Shown here one piece after another: positions 51,848-63,944 of a stretch of DNA of 64,000 nt. Both the position numbers and the translations under genes were made by a program. Within the stretch, counting starts at the first letter, position 1. Every line of letters starts with the position of its first letter. This stretch comes from Roridomyces roridus (Eukaryota; Basidiomycota; Agaricomycetes; Agaricales; Mycenaceae). Below the pieces are notes generated by a model. The model was not told where the DNA came from, searched no databases, and was given only the letters and a program-made list of their open reading frames with translations. The stretch is taken from the NCBI GenBank assembly GCA_029378245.1, contig JARKIF010000009.1:806001-870000 (forward strand). The letters are read 5' to 3'.

Positions 51848-53992
51848 CTATCGCTTTGTCCTTGCTCGCTTGCTTGCGGGTTCTGGAGTTCCAGATGCAC
51901 CGACGCTGATATTTATCCGGCCTGCACTATGTTCGCCCTTCAACCACTCTGTGCACTCCTCAGCAGTACCTTGAGGGTTCTCCAACTGCCACTCCATCAC
52001 CCGATCCAGCACCTGACCTGTCCACGGGCCCGGCTTGGCGTTTAGGATTTGACCTACTTGGAAACCCTAGATTTATGGTCAGCGGCGGAAACCGGGTTGG
52101 ACGAAAAGACAGACATTTAACAAGTGGCGTTGTACCCCGACATTAACCAGATGAAGTTCTTCGACGCGGTTCACGAAGGTATTGTAAAGCTCGACCAATC
52201 TTGTCGCTTCAGACGCTGAAGAACGAATCAGCTGCGTCTTTCCCGTCTTGAATTTTAAATCTTACTGTCAAGTTGGTCTGTTGTCGGATCGTAGAGCGCG
52301 CTCAACTCGTGCACGAGTGAGAATAGCAGTGAAAACTGCCACCGTACACCAGAACTCGGAAAATGTAATGCCTTTTCTCGCAGCAGGAGGCCTGGAAATC
52401 CTTCAACGACCTCGATTTTCGCGGTATGAAAGCGACGCACCGAGAGCCACGCGCGGCGAAGGCGTCTGGAATTTTTCCAGGTCTGGGTTCTTGAGGACTT
52501 GAGCCGCAGTGAAAAGTAGAGGGATTCCATCGACAAAGTGGTATTGTGTTCCGAGCTTGAGGGACTCGCGGATAGCGCACTCGACGGCAGATTGGGTCTT
52601 GTTTTTCTTGTCCAAGTAGGTCAAGCCCATGTATGGAGTCAACGCCGCTGCGAGATAGAGTCTGGCCGTCGCCGTCGAATCCTCTTGAACTGCGGAAATC
52701 AGAGTGGGGTGTACAGATGTGACGCCTGGCATATCGGAGTCGAAAATCCTTTTCAATATATAACCCGCCTTGACCGCAGTTATACTGGGAGCAAGAGGGG
52801 CGGACAATGATGCAATGGCCTCTGCAGGTATCACCTTGAAAATCGAGTCGTATAGCGAGAGGTGATCAACTAGCTGAATGCCACGAAGAGGGTCGGGTCC
52901 TAGCGCAACGGTGAATAGTCACATCAACTAGTCGTATTTGCGTGCCTTTCATTATCTTGGTCATTTCCTCCCCGACGCGTTCCCGAGCCACTTTGGTGAC
53001 CAGTGCATGCTAGTGACACTTGCTCAGTAAAACTTGTCATACACAAGAAAGGCACGGTACTTGAATCTCGGAATCCTGTGCAGATTGACCCAGTTCAGGG
53101 ACGATCTCAAAGCCGAATCTACTGGCAAAACGCAGACTCCGGAGGATGCGCAACGGATCGTCCAAGAATGTTTCTCTTGGTGGAAGGGGTGTTCGTACGA
53201 TCCCGTTTTTCAGGTCTTCGATACCCTGAGTGTTTGAGGTGAAACTCGTTGCAGAGCAAGGGAATTGGCTACCTTTTCCGTGCAGTCTTCCACCTCACGG
53301 GTGTGGACATTGTAGAAGAGTGCGTTGATAGTAATGTCCCTCCGCAAGGCGTCTTGCAGAGGCGTCCCAAAAGTCTGAACGCCTGATCAAAGTCGACAAG
53401 TCGGACAGAGCACTCTACGCACCACTGCAGTCGGAATACGGCTGTTATTCGCGTATTCCTCACTGCGCAAGTTGACCAGATCCAATTCGAGACCAAAGAT
53501 GGGAATCCTAGCTGTTTGAAGATGCTTGGACTGCTCGGGATTTGGATTGAAAATCGCAATGGCTCCCGTTTTGACGTTCTTCTGTTTGGCAAAGGCAGCG
53601 AGGTGCCCCGCGAAGTCATCGCCCATCATATCCGACAAGGCAATGTCGATATCGTTGCTCTCCATCCCCAACAACTGTCCGACTCATCAATACACGCTCG
53701 CAAACTCGCAGGTAATTTTCACTTTATCTCGGACCCATCCACCAGCGATGCGACACGAGGTGTTGAGACCCTTGGTTTCTCGGAGGTCGGTACAACATTC
53801 GTCGAGCAAAACGCAGAGTTCATTCTCAGTATCGGTGAGCTCGATCTTCAGGTCGCCTGGAACTCGACGACTGGTGCTTGCCAGGAGAGCCATGCTACGA
53901 TATTGACCGAGAATTTTGGGCAAGAAGAACGGTCCGGTACGGACCCAAAGCGGCATGAACCAAACAAGTCCACACGCATGACTCGATCGCAT
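51848..53992 (-). CDS. CCA1: CCA-adding tRNA nucleotidyltransferase
   Basis: Adds and repairs the 3' CCA of tRNAs in nucleus, cytosol and mitochondria. The catalytic head has RIAGGWVRDKLLG, ESNDIDIALSDMMG (the DxD-type metal motif), and TPLQDALRRDITINALFYN. The neck has DPLRILRSLRFASRFGF. The C-terminus has KPGPWTGQVLDRVMEWQLE. The N-terminal extension (MRSSHACGLVWFMPLWVR), before the second Met near 53893, could serve mitochondrial import, matching dual targeting by alternative starts as known for yeast. Around 52255 the splice before LIRSSASEATRLVELYN is one base out of phase, suggesting an extra base in the preceding exon. Confidence 0.93.
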
Positions 53993-54129
53993 TTCTCAAA
54001 GGTTTTTCTCGGACCATTTTATATTCACGATATACGCAGTATATGTACCCTAGAGACGTACCACCGTTGTCCGTACTAGACGAACAACGCACCCAAGAAA
54101 TTCTGGAACAGGCAATAAGAATCAAGGAC

Positions 54130-54385
54130 TGAGCCACGCCCGTCGCCGGCAGAGTCGGCCGCAGTTGAGGATGGGTACGACTAGGTGGACGGGCTGTTAC
54201 GAACGCTGACGGTGGACAACCGCGGTTGGCGCACGCTACGGGATGAACGGGCGGTGGAATCACGAATGTTCGACGGCATGAGCCGCGGTTGAAAACAGAC
54301 GCAATGCGGTTACGAACGTCGACGGTGGACAACCGCGATTGAGGACGGACGTAACGGGGTGGACCTGGACGTATCCGAATGAGGG
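54130..54385. repeat. Degenerate tandem repeat upstream of CCA1
   Basis: The block GACGGTGGACAACCGCG(G/A)TTG occurs at about 54204 and 54324, with related CCGCNGTTGA pieces at about 54155 and 54280. Period is about 120 bp. A 260-codon minus-strand ORF through this region is a by-product of the repeat. Confidence 0.7.
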
Positions 54386-55140
54386 CGGGTGTCCTATACG
54401 AAGAGCCGATTGCCGTTGCGTCACCGGGGCACGAAGCCATGAATGAGAAGTTTACGGGTGTCCGAGACGAGGAGCCGTTTGCCAGGGGCGTCACCGAGGG
54501 CACGAAGCCATGGATAAATAGGGTAGAGAGCGCGGGTGTCCTATACGAGTTGCCGTGTGTCGAGTTCGTCACCGTCGGGCCAGCCGTGTTCATCAAAGAA
54601 AATAAAGAGTAGAGTGCGAGGGTGTCCAAAACGAGTAGCCGTGTGCCGAATGAGTCAAGCCGTGGGCACGAAGCCATGGGTGCGCGGGTGTCCTATACGA
54701 GGTGCCAATGCCGAGTTCGTCACCGTCGGGCCAGCCGTGCATCATCATCACCGAAAGAAGAAGTAAATCGCGCGGGTGTCCGAGACGAGTAGCCGTTTGC
54801 CGAATGCGTCACCGTAGATGGCCGAAGCCAGGAAGTATTATACAAGAGACACCAGGCTAGACATGGTCATCAGCGACCAGCAGGACTTTAGAGACTGGCA
54901 CTAACCCTCGGGGAGACTACCTATGAAAGAAGAAAGCAAAGAGGACAAGGGAAAACAACGGCGAGGAAGAGAGAGAGGAAAGCAGATGGTGGAGTGACAG
55001 AAAGCAAGGTGGTGGGTGGCTGACACGGCGAATGCGGGGCAGTCTAAGCGGCAACATAGGGGCAATAGGTTGATGGCAGCTCGACTCGATTAACCAGCCC
55101 TAAAAATTTACAAGCCGGATGGTATGCACAAGAATTTTAA
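54385..55140. repeat. Left copy of minisatellite-bearing direct repeat
   Basis: The core GCGGGTGTCCGATACGAGGA recurs six times (54385, 54454, 54532, 54618, 54684, 54772) with 64-88 bp spacing, interleaved with GTCACCGTCGGGCCAGCCGTG and GGCACGAAGCCATG. A non-repetitive tail (CCTCGGGGAGACTACCTATG ... GATTAACCAGC ... GAATTTTAATCA) follows to 55140. The same order recurs at 57517-57955 in the same orientation. Confidence 0.85.
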
Positions 55141-55356
55141 TCAGGGTAGCCCAGTCTGGAACGCAGCGTGCAGTGCCTCCGAGGCGAGTGCACCGGGAAG
55201 AACAGTAAACGGCTGCGTCGGGGATTGAAGCTGAGGCTCTTGCAACGATCTTGCATTCGCGCGAGGTAAGTTCGAAGGGAGTGGTCCAGGGACCAGAGGG
55301 AGGAACATGATCGTTTTGGGAGAGCAGTCCACGGTCACGGGAACAAAAGTTGACAT

Positions 55357-57373
55357 TTAAGCAACGACTTCCTTCCGGTCAGACTCTACACTCTTCTCAT
55401 CTGACTCTGCGGCGCCTTGTATCGCGTACGATATTTTCTCAAACTCCACAACACCAATTTTCCGGATGACCAACCATGCAAACGGTATCGACAGGGTAAC
55501 TGTAGACAGATCTGAGAGGATGGACAGGAGCAAAATTGAACGACACGCACTGAGTCCGACATTCATCCCTATAGAGAGCCAATCCGTTGTGTTGCTCGAC
55601 TTGATTCCGTAGGCGACAGCTTGCCCAGCGGCTTCAACGCCCCGGAGCGTGCCAGTCATATAAGAAAGGGCGATAAAGTCGTCAGACACTAGTGGTGAGA
55701 TAAGACCGCGCAATGTAGGGATAGACGGCGAGAAACACACTCTGGCTGAGGATCCAGAATAAACTCGTTTGTGTAGCCATCCTTGCAAGGTCAAAGAGAA
55801 TGAACAGAACGAAACTGCTGCCGAAAAGGTGGCCCGATGTCCAATCGATTACGGGTCGCTTGTCCTCGAGCTCCTTCGTCAAGACAGCAGCCCAGACCCA
55901 CAATGCCAGGTTCAGCACCATGAGGCTCACAAAGCTCCATCGCGCGCGTTGCTTGATCGTAAGGCGTTTCATGTCCAAGAAATTGCCTATGATGAACCCG
56001 CCAGCTATGTCACCGAACGGAATGACCAGCGCGCAAAGGGACCGAGTCCGGACATTCATGTACTGAGTTTGCAGCGTTCCAATGTACGCTATGTAAAACC
56101 ACGATGCAAAGAAAAGTGGACAGAGGAGGAGGATCTAACATCGTTTTGAGATAAGAATAGGACCGCGAAAAGAGAAAAATACATCACGTGAGCTGACAAT
56201 CTTCCACCATTCCGTGAAGGTTCGAATCCAGCCAGTTTTACGGAAGACAATCTTGACGTACAACACAACATGAGTGACAGTGTGATAGCGTTCGTTTATA
56301 GAGCTAACCTTGACGCCATCCTTGCGCTGAACTTTCTCGGGGTGGGAAAGCAGCAAAGAGATGAATGGACCCGCACACATAATTCCAATGATCGTCAGGT
56401 ACGTGGTTAGAGCAACACCACCGCTGCTATTAGTGCTGTGGTTCAGCCCGAAGATGATGGCTCCGCCTGCCGATGTTTAGTGTGCTGAATGGTGGGGGAG
56501 AAGAAACCAAACCAATGACAGGAGCAGCATTCCGCATGAAGACCCACAGAGCAAGCATGCGCCCACGGCGGTCTGGCTCGGGATACGCTTGAAAGAAAAA
56601 TGGGTACCCATAATGAATCTAATCGCACGTTGGGGAAGGCTTACAAGTGACGATGGGTCCCTAGGAGGCATCGCCATAAGTCCTGTCCAATTGCGTCAAG
56701 CCAAACCATGCGAGGAAATGGAGGACTGACCATTCGTGTCAAAGTAACAAAGAGCGCACTTCAACCGAGTACATGAGACCTGGACCAGTGGTATGAGGCT
56801 CGAGGTGGAGTGGTATTCTCGAAACTCACCATCAGTGCATCCAGATATTATAGAGCCTGTATAAGATCAGAGAGTGTACCCATCGACCGCGGAATCACGA
56901 ACCGAGCATTAGGAACCACTGCGTGCCGTTTTTCGAATTCAGGTACAAGCTTCCCGCGTAGATGATATCCCCCGTGCTTGAGATCTATGCATTTGTGAAT
57001 ATAGCGATTTCCCGGTTACACACACACACTTACAAGCAAAGCCACGTTCACACCAATCTGGCTCACAATTATGCCACCAGTTACGCAGAGAAAGGCCATG
57101 AAAACTTGACCTCATAAGCATGAAGCTTCGGATGGATTTATTTGAACAAACCATAGCCGGCAGCCGCGGTAGCATTAGCGTACCACGGTGTTGCAAGACC
57201 TCCAGCACCTAGAGCGCTGAGAGCGTTATACATCCCTGGAGCCTGTTCCAAGGTCAGGCCCGCAGAGGCAGGAAAAATTAAATGCGACTCACACAGAAAA
57301 ACACGCCGCCGATGACGAGAATCTGAAAGATGGTGCTGCGAAACCAGTGGACCTTGTATTGAGCGTCCGCCAT
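55357..57373 (-). CDS. UNC-93-like membrane transporter (MFS-related)
   Basis: Polytopic membrane protein of the UNC-93/DUF895 group common in fungi; substrate unknown. The start is MADAQYKVHWFRSTIFQILV. Conserved pieces are APGMYNALSALGAGGLATPW, FLCVTGGIIVSQIGVNVAL, DIAGGFIIGNFLDM, QTSLFWILSQ, SYMTGTLRGVEAAGQAVAYG, and the C-terminus ESDEKSVESDRKEVVA. About 11-12 TM segments are expected. Many short introns; the frame stays intact at the junctions I checked, for example LSQ-MSDDFIALSYM. The gene sits between the two copies of the minisatellite-bearing direct repeat, which suggests it arrived by duplication or insertion. Confidence 0.85.
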
Positions 57374-57516
57374 TATTGCACTCCTTGTTGACAGAGGGAA
57401 ATGCAAGAGAGACTTCACACATCTGCACATTATATGTTCAAGAGATAAGAAAGAAGTCATTGGAGCACGAGTTCAAGAGGCTCGAAATACGCTGCGACGC
57501 GTCCAATGAGAAGTTA

Positions 57517-57955
57517 ACGGGTGTCCGATACGAGAAGCCGTTTGTGTCACCGTGGGCACGAAGTCATGAATAGAGAGGGTGCGGGTGTCCGATACGAGTG
57601 TCATTGGTGAGTTCGTCACCGTCGGGCCAGCCGTGTTCATCATCATGACCGAAGAAAGAAAGAGGTAGATCGCGAGGGTGTCCGATCCGAGGAGCCGTTG
57701 GCCGAATGCGACACCGTGATGGCCGAGGTATTGTACAAGAGACGCAAAGGACTGGAGAGACCGGCACTTCCCTCGGGGAGACTACCTATCCACGAAGAAA
57801 GAAAGAGGACAAAGGAACACAACGGCGAGGGAGAGAGGAAGAGAGAGGAAAGCGGCAAGCACAGCGGCATTTTGATGGATCAATGGCAGCTCAACCCGAT
57901 TAACCAGCTCTACAAATACAAGACTGACAGTATGTACAACGAATTTTAATCATGG
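57517..57955. repeat. Right copy of minisatellite-bearing direct repeat
   Basis: Three copies of the GGGTGTCCGATACGAG core (57517, 57581, 57674), the GTCACCGTCGGGCCAGCCGTG element and the same tail (CCCTCGGGGAGACTACCTAT ... GATTAACCAGC ... GAATTTTAATCA) as at 54385-55140. The right end overlaps the stop codon of CPSF3 (57946-57948), so the repeat boundary lies at that gene's end. Confidence 0.85.
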
Positions 57956-60799
57956 ACCTCAAGTAAAGAATCCATATCCGACTCTTCCCCATGAATTTCC
58001 TCTCCGCGTACCTCTGCCGCAGTGGCATTCTCACCCGTCTTGACGGATTTTTCGCCCTCGATCACGTCTTGTCCAGATTTCGACACAAAAGCCTCTCTCA
58101 GAGAGCTCACAGTGGTCACTGCCATATCAAGGCACGGCCTCGACTCGCTTTCTCAGAGCCTCGCTAGAGCTGGCGACCGTCTGTCCAACTTGTCTTGATA
58201 TTCATTCAAAGCAGAGAGTCACAAGCACTTACCAGCGATACCAAGTTGATCTGTGCCGTAGCTTCATCCAGCCGGACCAACAACGACGGTTCATGTTCTT
58301 CATCCTCGCCTTGTTCCGGCTCTTCTCGAGCTTCATCGTCTGGCATATGGAGCTCCACTTCGGGTCCAAAGTGCGCCTCCAGGAACCAGGCCAATCGCCT
58401 TACTCTCGTTACGGGATCTGGACAATCTGCGTGCGGATGTGCATGCGAGTCCCCTTTCGAGTGGGTATGCGGTTGGGAGGTAACTGCCTCGGAATAATTC
58501 AGCCAAGAACTGATTTGAAGATGTCAACTCACGTTTGACAGAGGCGGGACTCTTGTCTATGCCGGTAATGAGAGCCAACGTCGAATCAGCAAGCATATCG
58601 TTGCTCGCACTAGAGTCCCACTCCAGAGTGAGCTCATGCTCCCCAGTCTGCTTGACATCGACGGCGCCCATGACCTGTTGAGCCTATGTCAACGAATGCA
58701 CCCCAGCTTCAATCGATACGCACCCGCATAGTTGGCACCCCTTCCTGATCTATACCCTCTTCAACGCTCCCAAACATCCCCTCAAGATGCCACTTGACCA
58801 AGGACCACCTCACACCAAGCACAATCTTCTGCCGCTGCGTCAAAACACACGTCGACAACCCAGCGAAATCTTTCAAGTCCCGGGGATGTAAAAGCGTGTA
58901 TGAAAAATCTTTGGAAACCAATAACCCGCTCAACACGTCGTTGGCTCGCGGTTGTCGGTCCGCCAGCGTCCCAATGGCCTGCAAATGTGATGAGCAAGCA
59001 AGCAAATAAACAGAGTATTAGCAATCTTACCTTGGCCACCCGCTCGCCTCGGAACGACAGGTTCAGAGTCTCCAGATTTCGAGGCGTATGGATCTTGACA
59101 TCCTCGTCCCTTTCCTTGTACCGCGACTGTCATCGCCGCTCTCAGACGCGCCATGGCAGTCTGCTCGCCGTGTACCAAGACCTGAACACGAAATGAGTTT
59201 TCATAGAGTCGAAGAAAGAAAATCCACTCACCACATGCTGAGCTTTGACGGCCTCGATGTATTCCGAATTTTGTTGATAATCGACATGGGCACTGAAGGA
59301 AATCTCGGCCACAGATATTTTCCGTGGAATCATCCCGCCTTTCATCGACTCGAACTCTTCAGGCTCAGTCATGATTTCCTAAAATCAGAAAGTTATAAGC
59401 CGGGGAACTGACTCGGACGTGGGTCACAAAAAATGCAATCTCAATTTGTGTTGTGTAGTATACATGTAGGTAGCGATGTCGAGAGGCAGACCGTGTGGCA
59501 CTCACCCTAGCAGGCGTCCCCTCTATACTGTAGCCAGTAATGATAAGGCCATTGCGCGAATCCGGGCACCAGAGCTCGAAAAGCTCTCGGCTCGGGCCGC
59601 TTTGCATAAAACCGGGGCTCGCGAGAACAACACAAGGAGGTCCCTCCGCTATCTTCTTTTCCCATCCACGAGGCTGAGGCAGATTCGAGATGTATCTGGA
59701 AATAGGTATCAGCAGAGCTGAGTGACAAAGAGTGAATCTCACTTGAAGACGAAAGGATTGTCACGCTTGGCGAAGCGGGTTCTTATATTAGAGTTCATGG
59801 TGTGGATATATGTCTGGTACACAGCCATGGATTTGCGGGCCAGGCCTGAAGCATAGTAGATCGGCACGTTGTGAAGGTCCGGATGCTTCTTCCAGTACTC
59901 GTCAAGAATCAAAAGGAGTTCTTGTGCGCGTCCCAGAGCAAAGGTCGGCAGCAAGACGTGCCCTCCACGACGGATGATAGCATGCACAAGATTGGTGAAT
60001 CTCAGCTCCTTCTCGGCTCGGCCTTCGAGGTTGTGCACACCAAACGTGCTTTCAACAATGAGAACGTCGGGTCGTATCGGAGGAAGTTCTGCCTTGACCA
60101 GATGCCGGTCCTCTTCTCGCGAGTAGTCGCCAGTATACAGAATTTTCAGGCCAGCAATGTCGATGAGGAACATGCAAGCACCCAGGACGTGGCCGGCATG
60201 ATACGGTGTGAAGGAGATACCAGGACATGGAGTTATGAGTTGGTGGACGGACACGGGGATGATAGACGCCAGGGACATTGCCATGTCCATCGGTGAAAAA
60301 AGGGCGTCAGATGCCGAGGAACTAGACGCCATTAGCGAGACGAAGAGACAGCTGGGATAGATACGGACCCCATACGAACGAAATCCTGCATCATGAATTT
60401 ATGCAAGGCTTTCGTTGGATGGGTCATATAGACCTTGCCCTGGTACCGGGGGTCAGCGAGGGCGCAAGCCGCAATACAACACACACCTTTCCGTCCCGGA
60501 AGTTTGTCTAGCACGCGTCAAAAAGCTAGCAAAAAACCGACAGAACGCCCACTCACTTTTTCGGTAATGTACGTGAGCGCAGCAGCATGGTCAAGATGAA
60601 AGTGCGTGATGAGAATGGCATCGACGGTGCTCCAATCCAGCTCGTCGATAAACGGCAACGAGGCCATGCCACTGTGCGCTGGATGCACGCCAGTGTCGCA
60701 AACGATCGTCTTTCCCCGATACTGCAAAACACAACATGACCTCCCCACTTCTTGACCTGCGCCAAGAAGCGTGATACTCAGCGTCGGCGCATCCGACAT
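57946..60799 (-). CDS. YSH1: mRNA 3'-end endonuclease CPSF3/YSH1
   Basis: Zinc-dependent endonuclease of cleavage/polyadenylation; metallo-beta-lactamase/beta-CASP fold. The start is [20 protein letters not shown]. Motif 2 is [12 protein letters not shown]. Other catalytic segments are [69 protein letters not shown] and [14 protein letters not shown]. The C-terminal domain has [12 protein letters not shown] and [10 protein letters not shown]. Three extra bases break the frame: near 59128 (before [17 protein letters not shown]), near 58531 at an exon end, and at 58131-58132. As the gene is essential in other eukaryotes, these are probably consensus errors. A roughly 125-nt intron lies before EIMTEPEEF. 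Confidence 0.95.
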
Positions 60800-61038
60800 T
60801 TTGTAAACGAAAGTTGCAAAGCAAGAGTCAGCACCGCTCGTCACACAAGGACAAATACAGAATGCAAATGCAGCGAAATTTATTTCGTGTATGAGTAGCA
60901 TGTAGTAGTATTACATTCGACTGTACTTGACTGTACTTGTACGTCCTCCCGCCTGTGTATCCCCCCACCCCGTCAGCATACAGAATACCGATAGCTAAAA
61001 ACATAAAAAACAATAAGACAAGAGGAGAAGCATTTATC

Positions 61039-63944
61039 TCACACAGCGACATTCGCAAACACCTCGAGCGTCTCAACCACCTTGCAATTGCCCACGTCCA
61101 ACTTCCACTTTGCATCCGTCGCCTTGCCGCTCGTCGCAACCGTCTCGGCCGTGTCAAACTCGTTCAACCGCCGCAAGAGCTTCTCGTCGCCGCTAACAGC
61201 AAGAATCAGGTCGAGGTCGCCGTTGGCCGTATTGTCCTCGGCGTCCCAGCCCCCTCGCGTCAGCCTATTCTGGGCCGGTCCCCCAGGATGCAAGATGGCT
61301 CCAACTGCAGTTGAACGCGACACATTGTTCGGGAGTACGAGGAAGCTGTTGTCCCCGGGAATGATGCGAAGGCCATAGCGCTCACCCAGACTGTCAAAGA
61401 TATGGTTCTGAGCTTCGGCAGCCTGTCTTAGAGCCCATTGGCGATCTCCGCAATCCTCCAGAGTTTCACCGGTCCAGAAGCGCCACACAACGGATGCCCC
61501 ACGTTCTTCGACAAAGGAGCCCGGCGTGCGTTCCGTGAACTGTAGTCTATCAGTAAATGTCAATGTAATAGAGCGAGAGTAACAAACATAGTTCAGGATT
61601 TCAATGCACGAGCTCTTCCACGTCAGATTGAACGATGAGACCATGTTGATCCAACCACCAGGCAGTGTTGCAGTGTTGATGGGTTCCAGAATAGACGGGG
61701 ATCGCAGAGAGTTCATGGAAGACGACCGACGCTGTGTCTTTGGCCGGATAAAGCATCCATTTTCAGCGACGATGCCGATCCGAGGCACCTCCTGGGCAAT
61801 CCGCTCTATAACCCCGGCGATCGGAAGTCCACTGAGAAGCCAGACGTCATTGCGAGCATCGGCAGCAAAGTGGCGCAACACATCTAGCGCACGATCCAAT
61901 TTCGCATCTTCGTCTGCAACGAGCCCGTTCTTGGGGCGCATCCAAAGAGTACCCTCCAGGTCCATAAGAATAAGACGTTTGGAGGAATGCTTGTACCGAG
62001 GCAACACCCGACTCATGTCAAGCGTCGGGGCGCAGTGGTCCGACTGTTGATGTTGCTCAGTGTGCGAGCGCACACAACGAGACAGGAATCCAGTAACAAA
62101 GGCCTGTCCAGTCTGCGTGCTCACATGACTGTGCAGATCCACCCAACGCGAATGAGCTTCGTCGTCACTCATCGTCAGTGCCTGGTTAATGGCAGCAGCC
62201 GTCCCGCGCGTATCCCACGGGTTGATGGCAATGCACGAGCGGAAGCCGCTATAGGTATATGACCCAGTGAATTCGCTGAGAATCAGCGGCCGATGTCTGC
62301 CTTCTTGACATTCAACAAACTCGTGTGTCCGCAGGGCCATGCCCTCACGCAAACTTGTCACCAAGAACGCGTCCGCCACCGTAAGCAATGCCAGATACTG
62401 GCTGAATGTAAGATCTTGAGTTGGCAAGAACACCACGGGCTGGTACGTGAGCGTCGAGAAGCGAGAGTTGATGTGAGTGACAATATCCGCAATATTTCCC
62501 GCGAGGTCCGAGGCGGTAGTCTGAAGGGCAACCTGAATGAGGACGACCTTTTGCTGGAATTCGGGGAATTTTTCGAGGAACGCCTGGAAAGCAAGCAGTT
62601 TCTGGCGCACGCCCTGGATTTCGTCGAGCTTGTCACGTCCGACAACGATCTTCATCCCGGCATAACGCTGCTTGAGAACTTGAACCCATTCGCCAACATC
62701 CGGCTCGCGTCTAAAGACCGTCGTCAAAAGACAGCTGATTTCCAAAAGTAAACACCCACTTTTTCTCCTCCAATTGCTGCACATCGATTCCCATCGGGAA
62801 CACACCAACATCCACGAACCGGATGCGGCGACTTTCACCCTCACCCTCGCTAACTTGAATACCACGGGGCAAGGCTTCATAAGCCATGATCCGGCTGACA
62901 GTCTGGCGAAAATGCCGCGCATAGTTGGCCGTTTGGAACCCAATCAAATTAGCCGCAAGCAGGCCGCTGAGAAGAGGCCTGCGAACGGAGAGGCAACGGA
63001 AAATCTCCGAGGAGGGGAATGCGACATGCATGAAGAAGCCGATGGGCGCGTGCGCCGGAATGTTGGGAGATGCGCGCAGCATTGCGGGAAGCAGCATAAG
63101 ATGGTAGTCATTCACCCAGATGATGTCCCCGTCCTGGTAGTTTGCACTAATGGCATCCGCAAAGCGCTGGTTGACAGCGACGTACTGCTTGAAGGACTCG
63201 GTTTCGTAGTAAATTTTGGTCTTTGGCGCGTCAGGCTACAGGTGATCAGCATAGAAATGAGAGCAAGGCCGCAGGGAGACTCACGACAGCGTAGTGGAGG
63301 GACGGCCAGAGGACCTGATGACAGAATTCGTCGTAGCAGCTCTCGAATTCAGCGTCGGGGATCCATACAGGCAGACACGACTGCTCCACAAGCATACGCT
63401 TGTCAACTGCCCGACGAAGGGGCTCGGTAAACGAATCCGTGGATGTGCCAACGGTGCCAACCCAGAGTTTTTTCTTGAGCTTGTCACCCATACTGACAAT
63501 GGCATTTCTGAGACCACCATTGCAGTGGGCGTTGTGCTCGATATGCCATTCGTCCCGGATGCCTCGGGGCGACTCGGGACGGCGGGAGGAGGAGCGGGAA
63601 GAGGAGGGTTTCCTCTGCACACGAGAGCGATGGTCCGAGTTGTGTTTCCGTGTTAAAGGGGCCTTGGAAAAGGGATTGAGGCTCTCTTGATGCGGGGTAG
63701 ATGCTGGGGTCGGACGGCGCGAGTTGGCCTTGAGCAGGTCGTCGATGATACTGGGCCTTGCAGTAGGCAGACCAGGGCGAACTGGCTTCTTGGTCGCAGC
63801 GTCTACGTGCTGAAGGACGTCGGGGACAGAGAACGGCGGGGGTTTGAGCTCCGGGGTAGCGATGGGTGTGTCGCTGCCAACTACGACGGTGCTCGGGAGA
63901 AACAAGGAGCAAACCACGATGCGCTGGTTTCTGAAGGAGCTCAT
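61039..63944 (-). CDS. Trehalose synthase complex subunit, TSL1/TPS3-like (degenerate TPS and TPP domains)
   Basis: Two introns (49 nt each, 63236-63284 and near 62711-62760) give 935 aa with an intact frame. A basic Ser-rich N-terminus precedes a TPS (GT20) domain with YDEFCHQVLWPSLHY, NDYHLMLLPAML, GFFMHVAFPSSEIFR and DKLDEIQGV. A TPP-like domain begins LILMDLEGTLW. Catalytic positions are altered in both: DRLDxIKGV is DKLDEIQGV (the Lys of KGV is Gln), RDGMNL is REGMAL, the phosphatase DxDGTL is DLEGTL, and the GDDxxDE motif is replaced by SGDEKLL. This fits a regulatory subunit of the trehalose-6-phosphate complex rather than an active TPS1 or TPS2. Start at 63944 is near the window edge and appears complete. 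Confidence 0.9.

Noticed and set aside
53895..54677. 260-codon minus-strand ORF downstream of the repeats
   Set aside because: It runs through the tandem repeats and then into the CCA1 start region in another frame. Its repeated peptide pieces (SSYRTPAL, SSSRTPV) come from the minisatellite.
55141..55356. 71-codon ORF starting at the UNC-93 stop (TAAATG)
   Set aside because: It lies in the 3' flank, is proline-rich without domains, and abuts the direct repeat. Probably chance.
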